Origin: Candidatus Limosilactobacillus faecipullorum
GTDB taxonomy: Bacteria > Bacillota > Bacilli > Lactobacillales > Lactobacillaceae
Reading direction: 5' to 3'
NCBI GenBank assembly: GCA_019118465.1
Contig: DWYX01000059.1
Span: forward strand, 1-64,000
DNA length: 64,000 bases
The position numbers and the translations under genes were made by a program. This document shows positions 62,944-64,000 of the stretch, one piece after another (the first letter of the stretch is position 1; every line of letters starts with the position of its first letter). Below the pieces are notes generated by a model. It saw only the letters and a list, made by a program, of their open reading frames with translations, searched no databases and was not told the origin of the DNA.

Positions 62944-64000
62944 ATGTTAGATTTAAAGAAGATCCGGCGGCAACCAGATTGGTACAAGGAAAAGTTAGCA
63001 ACCCGGGGCGTTAAGGCCGAAGAAATTGATGAAGTTTTGGCGCTCGATACTAAGCGACGGGAATTATTACAAAAGACTGAAACCTTGAAGGCGCAACGGA
63101 ACGAAGCTTCCAAACGGATTGGGGAAGCTAAGCGGAATGGTGAATCAGCTGACGAAGCCATTGCGGCCATGCAAAAAATTGGGGGCGACATTAAGGAACT
63201 TGATGAACAAGTTGCGCAAAATGATGAAGTCTTATTTGATAAGATGTCGCGCTTACCAAACGTTCCACATGAAGGAGTCCCAGTTAGCCTAACTGAAGAT
63301 GGGGCTAAGGAACTTCGTAAAGTTGGCGAAATTCGTCACTTTGACTTTGAACCAAAGCACCACTGGGACATTGGGGAACAACTTGGGATCCTCGACTTTG
63401 ACCGGGCCGCTAAGGTTTCTGGGGCACGGTTCGTTTACTACGTTGGTTTAGGGGCTCAATTGGAACGGGCCGTTTACAACTTCATGTTGGATGAACACAT
63501 GAAGGAAGGCTACACTGAAGTCTTACCACCATACATCGTTAATGCTCACTCAATGTACGGGACGGGGCAATTCCCGAAGTTCAAGCAAGATGTTTACCAA
63601 GTTAACGGGGAAGACATGACCTTAATTCCAACTGCCGAAGTACCGTTGACAAACTACTTTGGCAACGAAGTCATTCCAGCTGAAAAGCTACCAATCTATG
63701 TAACGGCCTTAACGCCAAGTTTCCGGTCTGAAGCAGGTTCTGCTGGTCGGGACACCCGGGGCTTGATCCGGATGCACCAATTTAACAAGGTTGAAATGGT
63801 TAAGTATACGAAGGCTGATCAATCATGGGATGAACTCGAAAAGATGACGGCGAATGCTGAAAACATTTTGAAGAAGCTTGGCTTGCCATACCACGTAATT
63901 ACCTTGACGACGAGTGACATGAGCTTTACGGCTTCTGAAACCCATGACCTTGAACTTTGGATGCCAGCCCAAAACAAGTACCGGGAAGTATCTTCTTGCT
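62944..64000 (+). CDS. serS: Seryl-tRNA synthetase (3' end cut by the window)
   Basis: SerRS charges tRNA-Ser. The ORF is open to the window end and therefore missing from the track. The ATG follows [34 protein letters not shown] and the long charged coiled-coil arm begin the protein, and class II motif 2 appears as [27 protein letters not shown]. About 352 of an expected 420-430 residues are present. Confidence 0.97.
   Translation, partial: MLDLKKIRRQPDWYKEKLATRGVKAEEIDEVLALDTKRRELLQKTETLKAQRNEASKRIGEAKRNGESADEAIAAMQKIGGDIKELDEQVAQNDEVLFDKMSRLPNVPHEGVPVSLTEDGAKELRKVGEIRHFDFEPKHHWDIGEQLGILDFDRAAKVSGARFVYYVGLGAQLERAVYNFMLDEHMKEGYTEVLPPYIVNAHSMYGTGQFPKFKQDVYQVNGEDMTLIPTAEVPLTNYFGNEVIPAEKLPIYVTALTPSFRSEAGSAGRDTRGLIRMHQFNKVEMVKYTKADQSWDELEKMTANAENILKKLGLPYHVITLTTSDMSFTASETHDLELWMPAQNKYREVSSC

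Noticed and set aside
62805-63191. 128-residue minus-strand ORF
   Set aside because: Shadow of the serS coiled-coil region and T-box leader, made visible because serS itself is cut by the window end.

Overview
This window looks like a chromosomal segment of a low-to-moderate GC lactic acid bacterium, most likely a heterofermentative Lactobacillaceae species of the Limosilactobacillus type. The reasons are a KxYKxGKxW-type signal peptide on a LysM wall hydrolase, a dltXABCD operon, PepO and PepF peptidases, zwf and gnd feeding the phosphoketolase route, a LacS-type galactoside permease with a fused EIIA domain next to GH36 alpha-galactosidase and class II galT, and a serine T-box. The species cannot be fixed from the sequence alone. 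No prophage, CRISPR array, rRNA, tRNA or intact insertion sequence is visible.

Layout. 1-3.5 kb: two MacB/LolD-type ABC exporter genes and an ArgR-type regulator. 3.6-7.6 kb: an ArsR-type regulator, a five-LysM glucosaminidase, a gene-poor spacer and a ScrR-like LacI regulator. 7.7-15 kb: elongation factor P, the NAD(P)HX epimerase, small unknown genes, a flavodoxin-fold quinone reductase, a purine permease, PepO and a macrodomain protein. 15-16.6 kb: a PnuC-family transporter with NrdR-box-like operators, and a Gre factor. 17-19.3 kb: a complete polar amino acid (possibly cystine) ABC transporter. 19.4-21.9 kb: a minus-strand cluster of SGNH esterase, tyrosine phosphatase, PEBP protein and small protein. 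22-30.5 kb: galactoside utilisation, with galK-galT-galR on the plus strand and lacS-melA on the minus strand. The two arms share an operator-like 14-mer and CcpA cre sites, and each carries a terminator-like hairpin inside the operon.

30.7-38 kb: a membrane protein, a dicarboxylate/glutamate symporter, PepF, a GNAT-MATE pair behind an attenuator-like hairpin, an Lrp regulator and a universal stress protein. 37.9-42.4 kb: a frameshifted glycerate kinase, then gnd and zwf. 42.5-46 kb: a CynX-type MFS protein, a VOC protein, NrdI, a degenerate Rossmann-type protein and a DUF1836 regulator. 46-49 kb: codBA (cytosine uptake and deamination to uracil) behind a consensus promoter and a leader that looks like a PyrR attenuator. 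49-52.4 kb: an SOS-type Y-family polymerase with a small partner ORF, and an RlmD/RumA-type 23S rRNA methyltransferase. 52.6-58.1 kb: a DUF2975/YozG-type membrane-regulator pair and the dlt operon. 58.4-64 kb: sbcDC and a T-box-controlled serS cut by the window end.

The most unusual signals are in non-coding DNA. They are a near-consensus parS palindrome; a tandem NrdR-box pair upstream of a PnuC gene, suggesting deoxynucleoside uptake; the PyrR leader on codBA; three unexplained gene-free stretches (about 25.92-26.19, 46.07-46.25 and 50.76-50.99 kb) with extensive base-pairing potential, short pieces of which recur elsewhere in the window; and a family of terminators that share the inner stem GGGAAGAAA/TTTCTTCCC but differ in their outer stems. 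I found no clear new defence or biosynthetic system.
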